A DNA stretch of 5,901 bases from Desulfobulbaceae bacterium (GCA_027067035.1 JAMOMO010000439.1:1-5901); one strand, 5' to 3'. Positions 1-5,901 are shown, numbered from the stretch's first letter. Notes: generated from the sequence alone by a model not told the origin. Translations and numbers: made by a program.

Positions 1-155
1 TACTGTGCTTCCTCATTGTACCTGGTTTCTTTTATCAGCGGTCCGTTTTTTTCCTGTACTCCGCTGCCATCGAGGTTCACCGATTCGGCGAACCCGTCAG
101 GGAAAAGAAAAGCTGTTCCGGGGGAACTGATAAAAAAAGAGTCATTTCTGGTCAT
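1..155 (-). CDS. Unrecognised protein, N-terminal part only (runs off left edge)
   Basis: The minus strand is open from an in-frame TGA at 195-197 to the window edge, so only about 51 N-terminal residues are visible. The translation is mixed and soluble-looking: it begins MTRNDSFFISSPGTAFLFPD and ends with a charged stretch, KETRYNEEAQ. It has no signal peptide, membrane segment or motif that I recognise. In-frame ATG starts lie at 155, 161 and 176. None has a clear Shine-Dalgarno, so the start is a guess; 155 is the shortest choice. The frame is divergent from the transglycosylase gene, leaving roughly 110-130 bases for a shared promoter region. The plus strand is also open here (1-183), but its translation looks like a shadow. 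Function unknown; I infer it is real mainly from protein-like composition and layout. Confidence 0.45.
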   Translation of the reverse strand, partial: MTRNDSFFISSPGTAFLFPDGFAESVNLDGSGVQEKNGPLIKETRYNEEAQ

Positions 156-273
156 TAGCATGGCCAATATAATCATGCTATAGTAAAATAACTCTCACTG
201 CTGCTGTGATGCAGCTCCCTGATGATTTTTTACTGAAGATTTTTTTGTCGTAACCGCTCTGTTTTACAGCAAT

Positions 274-279
274 AAAGGA
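274..279 (+). promoter_or_regulatory. Shine-Dalgarno of the transglycosylase gene
   Basis: AAAGGA lies four bases before the ATG at 284 and supports that start. The AT-rich stretch upstream (about 162-273) has a weak inverted repeat, GCTGC-TGTGAT-GCAGC (200-215). I see no promoter there with good -35 and -10 boxes on either strand. Confidence 0.6.
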
Positions 280-283
280 ATTT

Positions 284-1516
284 ATGAAAAAGAGAGATAC
301 TTTTTTTATTTCAACACTGTTATCCCTGTGGTTCTGCCTGTATGTATCTGTCACAACGGTAATGGCAGCACCCGTTGACCACCAGTCATTTGCAGAATTT
401 CTGGATGAATTTTATGGGGAGGCTGCAAAAAAGGGCATACAGAGAAGCACCTATGAGCGTGCCTTTGCAGGTATTACTGCTCCTGACGAAAAAATCCTCA
501 AAAAAGCAGCGTTTCAGCCGGAGTTTACCACTGAAATATGGGATTATCTTGATGCCCGGGTCAACCCGAGAACCGTTGATGAAGGAAGGATACTGGCAAA
601 GGTCTACCAGGACCTGTTGCAACGGATTGAAGAGAAGTTCGGCGTGGAATCGGAGGTGATTCTTGCCATCTGGTCCATGGAGACCAGTTATGGTGCTGCT
701 CTGTTACGTACATCACGACTCTATTATGTACCCCGCTCCCTTGCCACCCTCGCCTATGCGGACACGCGGCGGCAGAAATTCGCCCGCTCCCAGCTGCTGG
801 CTGTACTGGAAATAGTCCAGGCAGGTGATGTGAGTCTTGATCAGTTAACCGGATCATGGGCCGGTGCCATGGGACATACCCAGTTTATCCCCACCAGCTT
901 TCTTGCATACGGCGTGGATATGGATGGGGATGGTCACCGGGATATCTGGAACTCCATACCGGATGCCCTGGCAACGGCTGCCAACCTGCTTCATAAGAAT
1001 AAGTGGCAGAGAGGGATGCCCTGGGGCTACGAGGTGCTTGTTCCCGGCCAGGGCGGTCGCCTTGAAGGTGAAAGCAAGACCCTGGCCCAGTGGCAGCAAC
1101 TGGGCTTTGTTCGACCCGGAAAGGCTGCATTTGGACACCTGGACGAAAAGGCTGAACTGAAGATGCTGGGTGGGGATAAGGGTCCAGGGTTTCTTGTGAT
1201 GCACAACTTTTTTGTCTTGAAACGCTATAATAATTCTGACTTTTACGCACTGGCTGTGGCCCTGCTCTCTGACAGGCTGGCAGGAAGAGATGGGATGCGG
1301 CAGCCATGGCCGAGACCTGCGGGGGCGCTCTCCGTGGAAGAAAAATTCGAGTTCCAGGAGCTGCTGCAGCAGCAGGGACTGTATGATGGTGGAATCGATG
1401 GCCGCATCGGCAGTAACACCAGAAAGGGTATCAGAGAGTTTCAGATCCGTAACGGGCTTGAAGTGGATGGACTGGCTTCCGAGGAAGTCCTGCAAGCACT
1501 CAGGAAGAAGAAATAA
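284..1516 (+). CDS. Periplasmic MltB-family lytic murein transglycosylase with C-terminal peptidoglycan-binding domain
   Basis: This enzyme cleaves the MurNAc-GlcNAc bond of peptidoglycan and forms 1,6-anhydro-MurNAc ends. Residues 1-28 form a Sec signal peptide: a KKR charged start, a hydrophobic core, and likely cleavage after VMA. I see no convincing lipobox around Cys18, so unlike E. coli MltB it is probably soluble or wall-bound rather than a lipoprotein. The SLT_2 catalytic domain spans about 35-335. The likely catalytic acid is Glu133 in AIWSMETSYG. GSWAGAMGHTQFIPTSF (190-206) is a family signature. An EF-hand-like loop, DMDGDGHRDIW (212-222), resembles the calcium site of Slt35. NFFVLKRYNNSDFYALAV (308-325) closes the domain. 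A PG_binding_1 repeat follows at about 352-407 (GLYDGGIDGRIGSNTRKGIREFQ). The 410-residue length fits this architecture. The family is clear; which mlt paralogue it is cannot be told. Confidence 0.93.
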   Translation: MKKRDTFFISTLLSLWFCLYVSVTTVMAAPVDHQSFAEFLDEFYGEAAKKGIQRSTYERAFAGITAPDEKILKKAAFQPEFTTEIWDYLDARVNPRTVDEGRILAKVYQDLLQRIEEKFGVESEVILAIWSMETSYGAALLRTSRLYYVPRSLATLAYADTRRQKFARSQLLAVLEIVQAGDVSLDQLTGSWAGAMGHTQFIPTSFLAYGVDMDGDGHRDIWNSIPDALATAANLLHKNKWQRGMPWGYEVLVPGQGGRLEGESKTLAQWQQLGFVRPGKAAFGHLDEKAELKMLGGDKGPGFLVMHNFFVLKRYNNSDFYALAVALLSDRLAGRDGMRQPWPRPAGALSVEEKFEFQELLQQQGLYDGGIDGRIGSNTRKGIREFQIRNGLEVDGLASEEVLQALRKKK

Positions 1517-1576
1517 CAGGTGTCTGTGCGGATGATAATGGAGTACCGGATAGCGGCAGGGGCACATTCTCTTCCC

Positions 1577-1590
1577 AGAGGAAGCGGTGG
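1577..1590 (+). promoter_or_regulatory. Possible ribosome-binding region of the LysE-family gene
   Basis: AGAGGAAG (1577-1584) ends 12 bases before the ATG, farther than usual; GGTGG (1586-1590) lies at a better distance of six. The AGAGGAAG sits in a small perfect inverted repeat, CTTCC-CAGA-GGAAG (1571-1584), which could partly mask it. The site is weak and the start rests mainly on the protein family. Confidence 0.3.
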
Positions 1591-1596
1591 CTGTTC

Positions 1597-2214
1597 ATGA
1601 CTTTTGCAGCCTGGCTGTCCCTTGCATCCATCTGTGTTCTCGGTGCCATGTCGCCGGGACCAAGTCTGGCCGTTGTTCTGAAAAACACCCTTGCAGGAGG
1701 CCGCTCTGAAGGGGCAAAGACTGCGGTGGCCCATGGCTTCGGGGTGGGCATCTATGCCTTTGCAACCGCAGCAGGTCTTGCGGTACTTGTTACGGGGAGC
1801 CCGATGCTCTTCCAGGCAGTGCAGTGGCTGGGAGCTTTTTTCCTGGCCTATCTCGGGATAAAGGCGCTGCGGGGAAATACCGGGCTTGCGGAAGCTGCCC
1901 GGACGGAAACAGACCTCTCCTACCAGGGGCACGGTTTTCGGGTGGGCTTTCTCACGGCTTTTCTGAACCCGAAACTGGCCCTGTTTTTTGCAGCTCTTTT
2001 CAGCCAGTTTGTTTCCAGCCGTGCCCATCTCCCGGAAAAGATGCTCATGGCCTTTACTGCGGCTTTTATTGATGCTGCCTGGTATCTGCTGGTGGTCCTT
2101 GTGCTGACACAGTCGAAGGTGCTGGGGGTGCTGCGCAGCCGGGCCGCCATAATAGACAGAATCTTCGGAGTTTTGCTGATTCTTCTTGCCGCCCGGATGT
2201 TTCTCTCTTTCTAG
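1597..2214 (+). CDS. LysE/RhtB-family exporter
   Basis: An inner-membrane protein of the LysE/RhtB superfamily, whose members export amino acids such as lysine, homoserine or threonine, and related metabolites. The substrate here cannot be predicted. The 205-residue length is typical. The N-terminal signature GAMSPGPSLAVVLKNTLAGG (16-35), followed by GAKTAVAHGFGVG, is diagnostic. FLNPKLALFF (122-131) is the conserved NPK element of the fourth membrane segment. Hydrophobic segments lie at about 4-26, 42-65, 70-91, 116-139, 149-171 and 186-203, giving the expected six. The ATG at 1597 is chosen because MTFAAWLSLAS is a normal family N-terminus, although the frame stays open upstream without a good start. 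The gene follows the transglycosylase by 80 bases and may be cotranscribed; no functional link is evident. Its stop overlaps the stop of the convergent HD-domain gene. Confidence 0.9.
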   Translation: MTFAAWLSLASICVLGAMSPGPSLAVVLKNTLAGGRSEGAKTAVAHGFGVGIYAFATAAGLAVLVTGSPMLFQAVQWLGAFFLAYLGIKALRGNTGLAEAARTETDLSYQGHGFRVGFLTAFLNPKLALFFAALFSQFVSSRAHLPEKMLMAFTAAFIDAAWYLLVVLVLTQSKVLGVLRSRAAIIDRIFGVLLILLAARMFLSF

Positions 2215-2798
2215 AAGTCGCTCAGTTCCCTGCCGTTTACCGCACTGCGGACTGTGTCCGGAGTCATACCGAGAACAGAGAAGAGGAAATTCTCCAGCTC
2301 CCTGCATTTCCTGAAGTTTTCCCTTATCAGCCTGTGACGTTCAGGGTCATTGTTGCCATAATTCTCCAGGATATACTCCAGACGCTCTTCAAGGGAGACG
2401 ATTTCATCGTGGCGGACCCGTTTGTCGGCGTAGTAGACGATTTCCTTGGCCAGAAAAACACCCTGTTGATAGCGTTCTGCTGAAAATTCAGTGAGAATGA
2501 CATGTTCCCGCACAACCTCGGCCACTTCCGGATAGCCCAGTCTCAGGCAGATATCTCTGCCCCTTTTGGCGTGATCACAGCGGTTTTCCAGGCATGGCGT
2601 CTTGGCAATATCATGGAGGAGTGCACCGGCAAGCGAGAGCTTCCGCGGGGGTGCTGCGGACTGTTGTGGAGAATCTGCAAGCTTTTGCAGAAGAACCTGA
2701 GTTACCCGGGCCACCATGATGGAGTGGGCCCGGATATTGTCAAGCATGGCGTACTCGTCCATAAGCGAGTAGCAGGTGTTGAGTGATGGAACTGACAC
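2211..2798 (-). CDS. HD-domain (HDIG-type) metal-dependent phosphohydrolase
   Basis: A cytoplasmic protein of the HD superfamily, which hydrolyses phosphate esters of nucleotides and related compounds with bound metal ions. The substrate is unknown. The metal-ligand pattern is visible: His25 (NIRAHS), His62-Asp63 in GALLHDIAK (58-66), His76 in DHAKRG, His99 in VREHVIL, and a later Asp125 in YYADKRVRHDEIV. The HDIAKT...DHA..G...GYPEVAEVV..H order is that of small HDIG/YqeK-like proteins. The C-terminal part (about 130-195) is helical and charged, with no further domain recognised. The GTG start at 2798 is preferred because residues before His25 look conserved in type (C..LMDEYAMLDNIRAHS), but there is no good Shine-Dalgarno; ATGs at 2762 and 2747 are alternatives. 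The start lies 11 bases after the hemE stop, so it is probably cotranscribed with hemE. A role in tetrapyrrole metabolism is possible but unsupported. Confidence 0.85.
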   Translation of the reverse strand: MSVPSLNTCYSLMDEYAMLDNIRAHSIMVARVTQVLLQKLADSPQQSAAPPRKLSLAGALLHDIAKTPCLENRCDHAKRGRDICLRLGYPEVAEVVREHVILTEFSAERYQQGVFLAKEIVYYADKRVRHDEIVSLEERLEYILENYGNNDPERHRLIRENFRKCRELENFLFSVLGMTPDTVRSAVNGRELSDF

Positions 2799-2809
2799 GG
2801 GTGCTGCTT

Positions 2810-3829
2810 TTATTTTCGGCTCAGCTCATGTACGTATTCCACGGCGGCAATGGCCTGCTCGGGAGGTGTGAACTGGTGGATGCCATGGCCAAGGTTGAAA
2901 ATATGACCTTTCACATCCCTGGCATCATCAAGTATTCTGCCGATACGTTTTTTTAGTTCATCCTTTGGCAGCAGCAGGGAAAACGGGTCAAGATTTCCCT
3001 GAAGAGCCACGTTGCCGACCCGTTTAGCGGCATCGCCGATATTGATGCGCCAGTCAAGGCCGAGCACATCGGCCCCTGATGATTCAGACAGCTCAAGGAG
3101 GGTGGCGCCGTTGTTGGCAAAATAGATGATGGGGAGTCCGGTGTCCTTGAGATCACGGATTATTTCTTTGACATAGGGCAGGGCAAATGTTTCAAAATCG
3201 CAGGGAGCCAGCACACCTGCCCATGAGTCAAAGATCTGCAGGGCCTGGGCACCAGCCTTTGCCTGGGCTTTCAGGTAGAGGGTGGTGGTGTCGGTGATCT
3301 TGCGCATCATGTTATGGAAAAGCTCTGGCGCGGTGTACATCATCTTCTTGGTTTCCCAGAAGACCTTGGAGGAGCCGCCTTCAATAAGATAGGTGGCACA
3401 GGTAAATGGTGCTCCAGAAAAACCGATGAGGGGCACCTGCAGTTCCTTGCGCAGGAGCTTGATGGTCTCCATGACAAAGCCGGTATGTTCTTCAGGATCG
3501 GGAACAATCAGCCGGTCGAGGTCAGCCTGGTTTTTAATGGGTTCGGGGAAGACCGGGCCACGGCCCTCATGAAATTCAAGGGGGGTTCCCATGGCTTCCA
3601 GCGGAATAAGGATGTCGGAGAAGAGGATGGCGGCATCCACATTCAGGATATCAATGGGCTGCAGGGTCACTTCCACACAGAGTTCAGGTGTTTTGCAGAG
3701 CTCAAGGAAGGTGACATTGCCGCGTACCTTCTGGTATTCCGGCAGATAGCGTCCCGCCTGGCGCATGATCCAGATGGGGGTGTAGTCGGTTTGTTCGCCG
3801 CGGCAGGCCTTTAAAAAAGTATCATTCAT
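2810..3829 (-). CDS. hemE: Uroporphyrinogen III decarboxylase
   Basis: This cytoplasmic enzyme removes the four acetate carboxyl groups of uroporphyrinogen III to give coproporphyrinogen III, without a cofactor. The 339-residue length is normal and the frame is intact. Signature 1, IWIMRQAGRYLPEY (19-32), carries the substrate-binding arginines. Asp72 in LFSDILIPLEAMG matches the catalytic aspartate (Asp86 in the human enzyme). Signature 2, GFSGAPFTCATYLIEGG (136-152), holds the conserved Tyr147. DSWAGVLAP (201-209), QGNLDP (277-282) and FNLGHGI with His315 (311-317) complete the set. These motifs separate it from UroD-like corrinoid methyltransferases. The start MNDTFLKACRG is typical of HemE, though the preceding bases lack a clear Shine-Dalgarno. 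It lies 102 bases after ahbD on the same strand; that gap shows neither a terminator nor a convincing promoter, so an ahbD-hemE-HD operon is likely. Confidence 0.95.
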   Translation of the reverse strand: MNDTFLKACRGEQTDYTPIWIMRQAGRYLPEYQKVRGNVTFLELCKTPELCVEVTLQPIDILNVDAAILFSDILIPLEAMGTPLEFHEGRGPVFPEPIKNQADLDRLIVPDPEEHTGFVMETIKLLRKELQVPLIGFSGAPFTCATYLIEGGSSKVFWETKKMMYTAPELFHNMMRKITDTTTLYLKAQAKAGAQALQIFDSWAGVLAPCDFETFALPYVKEIIRDLKDTGLPIIYFANNGATLLELSESSGADVLGLDWRINIGDAAKRVGNVALQGNLDPFSLLLPKDELKKRIGRILDDARDVKGHIFNLGHGIHQFTPPEQAIAAVEYVHELSRK

Positions 3830-3931
3830 AAAGTAATAAAATGGCTCAGCAGCTTTTTTATTTCATGCCGAAACAGTAAAACAGTGCCTGTGCCATATCT
3901 CCCAGGTGTAAATGGTTGTTTGTTGGCTGTC

Positions 3932-5005
3932 CTATTTGTTTTCTTTTTCTTTTATGCTGCGTGGAATGTAGTTGCAGAACGGTTCCTGTGCAAGATAGTC
4001 ACCGGTCATTGCATAGGCACGGGCCCGGCATCCGCCGCAGACGTTCACATATTCACACGATCCGCAGTTATCCTTGTAGCCCTTGAAGTCCCGCATATCG
4101 GCAAAGAGCTTTGAGTCTTCCCATACCTCTTTAAAAGACTGTTTGTAGAGGTTTCCTGCAGATTTAGGGAAGTAGCTGCAGGGCAGCACATCAAGGTCAA
4201 CGTCAATGAGGCAGATAAGCTGACCGGCAAGACAGCCCTTGGAACCTCCGGTGGAGAACTTCAGGTTGCGGCGCTTAAAGGAGCTGTTTTCTTCCTTGGC
4301 CTTCTGGCGCACGATCCGGTAGTAGTGAGGGGCGCAGGTGGGTCTGGTGAGCAGCTCATCATCATTTTTTTCAATCTCGTAGTGCCACTCCAGAATCTCG
4401 TCATAGATATCAATGGGGATCAGTTCTTCCATGATATCTTCGCCGCGTCCTGTGGGGACAATCATGAACATATACCAGGCTGTGGCCCCAAGACCCTTGA
4501 CCAGCTTGTATATTTCCGGGATCTCTTTTCTGTTGCGCACGGTGAAAGAGGAGTTGATGAGAAAGGGGATGCCATGTTCGTTAAAGAGTTTGATGGCGTT
4601 CATGGTCCCGTCAAAGGCACCTTCCTGATTCCGGAAATTATCATGGGTTTCGGCTTTTGCTCCATCAAGACTCAAGGATACCATCTTGATTCCGGCATCT
4701 TTAATCTCCCTGCAGATCTCAGGGGTGACCAGGGTGCCGTTGGTGGCAAGACACATACGCAGCCCTTTTGAATTGCCATACCTGGCGATATCGAAAACAT
4801 CTGCACGAAGCAGCGGTTCTCCACCCGAAAGCACTATCACCGGGGATGCGTAGGCGGCGATGTCGTCGAGAACCCTTTTGGCCTCGTCAAAGGAAAAATC
4901 CGGGTGCCCCTCAATTGCCAGTTCTGACGAGGACCTGCAGTGGACACACTTCAGGTTGCAGCGTCTGGTGATTTCCCAGGCTATCCATTTTGGTTCAAAA
5001 TCCAT
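3932..5005 (-). CDS. ahbD: Radical SAM/SPASM heme b synthase (AhbD-like)
   Basis: AhbD decarboxylates the two propionates on rings A and B of Fe-coproporphyrin III to the vinyl groups of heme b, using S-adenosylmethionine radicals; it is the last step of the oxygen-independent siroheme-derived pathway. The radical SAM cluster motif CNLKCVHC places Cys16, Cys20 and Cys23 near the N-terminus, followed by the GGEP motif (61-64) and LSLDGAKAETHDNFR. The C-terminal SPASM region has Cys258, Cys265, Cys276, Cys314, Cys317, Cys323, Cys326 and Cys344, enough for an additional iron-sulfur cluster. RPTCAPHYYRIVRQKAKEE (221-239), IVPTGRG (182-188) and CGGCRARAYAMTGDYLAQEP (323-342) match my recollection of AhbD rather than AhbC or NirJ. 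The start is backed by GGAGA nine bases upstream. The hemE neighbour supports a tetrapyrrole role. A related SPASM protein such as NirJ is the main alternative; family assignment is from memory, not a search. Confidence 0.8.
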   Translation of the reverse strand: MDFEPKWIAWEITRRCNLKCVHCRSSSELAIEGHPDFSFDEAKRVLDDIAAYASPVIVLSGGEPLLRADVFDIARYGNSKGLRMCLATNGTLVTPEICREIKDAGIKMVSLSLDGAKAETHDNFRNQEGAFDGTMNAIKLFNEHGIPFLINSSFTVRNRKEIPEIYKLVKGLGATAWYMFMIVPTGRGEDIMEELIPIDIYDEILEWHYEIEKNDDELLTRPTCAPHYYRIVRQKAKEENSSFKRRNLKFSTGGSKGCLAGQLICLIDVDLDVLPCSYFPKSAGNLYKQSFKEVWEDSKLFADMRDFKGYKDNCGSCEYVNVCGGCRARAYAMTGDYLAQEPFCNYIPRSIKEKENK

Positions 5006-5014
5006 TGGGTTTGT

Positions 5015-5019
5015 TCTCC
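5015..5019 (-). promoter_or_regulatory. Shine-Dalgarno of ahbD
   Basis: On the minus strand GGAGA lies nine bases before the ATG at 5005, fixing the ahbD start. The AT-rich run beyond it contains TATAGT and TATTAT, but neither has a credible -35 partner at 16-18 bases. Confidence 0.55.
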
Positions 5020-5102
5020 ATGCAGAAAAAATCGGAAATAATACCGGCTACTATATTGTGTTTTTTTGCAAGATGAAAGGCAAAAAGACGCAGTGCGACC
5101 AC

Positions 5103-5131
5103 TTGACAAGGAAAATGGGGCTACTTATTGT
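5103..5131 (+). promoter_or_regulatory. Sigma70-type promoter candidate for grpE
   Basis: A perfect TTGACA (5103-5108) is followed after 17 bases by TATTGT (5126-5131), four of six matches to TATAAT. Transcription would start near 5138 and give a leader of about 110 bases before grpE. It does not match the heat-shock sigma32 pattern, because no CCCCAT-type -10 follows at the right distance, and no CIRCE repeat is present. Prediction from consensus only. Confidence 0.5.
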
Positions 5132-5252
5132 TGATGGCGTTGCAGGGATGAACACAGCCCATATGAACTCGGGCAGTGTTCAGGCTGATCTGAAAAAGCG
5201 GCCGGCAATTATCGGCCGGGCTTTTGCTTATATATATGGAGGAATTGAGTGA
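5115..5252 (+). CDS. Possible small leader ORF overlapping the grpE start
   Basis: An open frame of 45 codons begins at ATG 5115 (an upstream in-frame ATG at 5073 would give 59) and ends in a TGA at 5250-5252. That stop overlaps the GTG start of grpE in the GTGA arrangement typical of translational coupling. The product begins MGLLIVDGVAGMNTAHMNSG and is not recognised. AAGGA (5108-5112) stands only two bases before ATG 5115, which is too close for a good site. The predicted promoter would start transcripts downstream of this ATG, leaving only internal ATGs at 5148 and 5163. It may be a chance open frame within the leader. Confidence 0.2.
   Translation: MGLLIVDGVAGMNTAHMNSGSVQADLKKRPAIIGRAFAYIYGGIE
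5194..5225 (+). terminator. Terminator- or attenuator-like hairpin in the grpE leader
   Basis: AAAAGCGGCCG (5194-5204) pairs with CGGCCG-GG-GCTTTT (5213-5225) across an eight-base loop, with a two-base GG bulge, giving about eleven pairs with a GC-rich core. On the plus strand the right arm ends in TTTT and then GCTT, a short U run. On the minus strand the same hairpin is followed by TTTTT, so it could also stop antisense transcription coming from the grpE side. It ends 12 bases before the grpE Shine-Dalgarno, so an RNA-structure role in grpE expression is possible. The structure is visible; its function is inference. Confidence 0.45.
5238..5242 (+). promoter_or_regulatory. Shine-Dalgarno of grpE
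   Basis: A consensus GGAGG lies six bases before GTG 5249 and decides this non-ATG start; nearby ATG and TTG triplets are out of frame. Confidence 0.8.
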
Positions 5253-5824
5253 GCGAGGAAAAAAAACAGGAAGATGTTCTGGAAGAGAGTGAGCTGATGG
5301 ATGAAGAGCTTTCTGATGCTGAAGAGAGTGCTTCAGAGGAGAGCCTTGAGAAGCAGCTGGAGAAGGCCAGGGCGGAAGTTGCGGAGCAGAAAGACAAGGT
5401 ACTGCGCATAGCAGCGGAGTTTGAGAATTACAAAAAACGGATGATGCGGGAAAAAAGCACGGCAATGAAATATGCCGGTGAACCCATCTTTCGTGAGATC
5501 CTGGCCACAGTGGATAATCTGGAACGTGCCATAAGTCAGGGTGAAGCTGAAGGGGTTGATCCGGAGCAGGGCCTTGCTGCACTCCTTGAGGGGGTCAAGC
5601 TGACCCTGAAAAGCCTTGTTGCGGCACTCAAGAAATTTGAGGTCACTCCCATTGATTCAGTGGGTGAACCGTTTGACCCGACGAACCATGAGGCTTTGAC
5701 CATGGAGGCAAGTGACACCGTTCCCGCCAACCATGTGCTCAATGAGTTTGAAAAAGGGTATCAGTATAAGGACCGCCTGCTTCGTGCAGCAAAGGTTATT
5801 GTATCATCCGGTGACAAAAAGTAG
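5249..5824 (+). CDS. grpE: Nucleotide exchange factor GrpE (DnaK co-chaperone)
   Basis: GrpE is a cytoplasmic homodimer that releases ADP from the Hsp70 chaperone DnaK and so drives its folding cycle. The 191-residue length is typical. Residues 1-35 are an acidic, disordered-looking tail. Residues about 32-98 form the long dimerising helix, including the family core RIAAEFENYKKRMMREK (53-69) and ILATVDNLERAI (84-95). After a helical segment (106-130) comes the beta domain that contacts DnaK: FDPTNHEALTME (142-153), then VLNEFEKGYQYKDRLLRAAK (163-182), matching the GrpE signature. The GTG start has a strong GGAGG site. No hrcA precedes it, and no dnaK start is visible in the 77 bases after the stop; a downstream dnaK is possible but unseen. 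Expression probably comes from the promoter at 5103-5131, with a structured leader between. Confidence 0.96.
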   Translation: MSEEKKQEDVLEESELMDEELSDAEESASEESLEKQLEKARAEVAEQKDKVLRIAAEFENYKKRMMREKSTAMKYAGEPIFREILATVDNLERAISQGEAEGVDPEQGLAALLEGVKLTLKSLVAALKKFEVTPIDSVGEPFDPTNHEALTMEASDTVPANHVLNEFEKGYQYKDRLLRAAKVIVSSGDKK

Positions 5825-5901
5825 TTGTCGCGGACTGCAGGAAAAAAGAAAAAATAATGACTTCTACAGCAATCAGTGACTTGACAAAAGCTGGATGATG
5901 A

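Noticed and set aside
854..1567. Minus-strand open frame of 237 codons inside the transglycosylase gene
   Set aside because: It is antisense to a gene with clear family motifs. Its translation is rich in His, Pro, Ser and Gln with no recognisable domain, typical of a shadow frame.
1441..2307. Minus-strand open frame of 288 codons across the LysE-family gene
   Set aside because: It spans three real genes' boundaries, has low-complexity basic composition and shows no domain; the LysE frame explains the sequence.
3314..3814. Plus-strand open frame of 166 codons opposite hemE
   Set aside because: A shadow of the strongly conserved hemE frame, with no start signal or motif.
4325..4771. Plus-strand open frame of 148 codons opposite ahbD
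   Set aside because: Antisense to the cysteine-rich SPASM protein, with no supporting signal.
5102..5130. Sigma32 heat-shock promoter for grpE
   Set aside because: CTTGAC resembles the -35, but no CCCCAT-type -10 follows at 13-15 bases; TTGACA-N17-TATTGT fits sigma70 better.
5322..5334. GAGAGTGCTTC as half of a CIRCE element
   Set aside because: It lies inside grpE coding sequence and has no inverted partner at the nine-base spacing.
5856..5897. Short ATG-started frame after grpE (MTSTAISDLTKAG)
   Set aside because: Only 13 codons before TGA, with no good ribosome site and no resemblance to the start of dnaK.

Overview
The window reads as an ordinary chromosomal segment of an anaerobic, Gram-negative bacterium with moderate GC content. 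The best taxonomic clue is the pair of tetrapyrrole genes. One is a radical SAM/SPASM protein matching AhbD (heme b synthase of the siroheme-dependent heme pathway of sulfate reducers and archaea), and it is followed by a canonical hemE. Together with a periplasmic MltB-type lytic transglycosylase, this suggests a sulfate-reducing or related member of the Desulfobacterota (for example the Desulfobulbales). That placement is inference from gene content. No mobile element, CRISPR array, tRNA, rRNA or phage gene was seen.

Layout, left to right. (1) Positions 1-155, minus strand: the probable 5' part of an unrecognised gene leaving the left edge, divergent from the next gene. (2) Positions 284-1516, plus: secreted MltB-family murein transglycosylase with a C-terminal peptidoglycan-binding domain. 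(3) Positions 1597-2214, plus: LysE/RhtB-family exporter, 80 bases downstream. (4) Minus-strand cluster reading leftward from 5005 to 2211: ahbD, hemE, and an HD-domain phosphohydrolase. The last gene meets the LysE gene tail to tail, the two stop codons sharing one CTAG palindrome. (5) Positions 5249-5824, plus: grpE, divergent from ahbD. Its leader holds a good sigma70-like promoter, a GC-rich terminator-like hairpin, a strong Shine-Dalgarno and a small open frame whose stop overlaps the grpE start. The last 77 bases hold no gene that I can support; dnaK, often found after grpE, is not visible before the window ends.

Functionally, the minus cluster concerns tetrapyrroles. HemE makes coproporphyrinogen III, and AhbD converts Fe-coproporphyrin III to heme by radical chemistry without oxygen. 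The two belong to textbook-separate routes, so their adjacency is the most interesting metabolic point here. The other genes are housekeeping: wall remodelling, metabolite export and protein folding. I found no convincing previously undescribed system. The items worth a second look are the ahbD-hemE pairing and the structured grpE leader.
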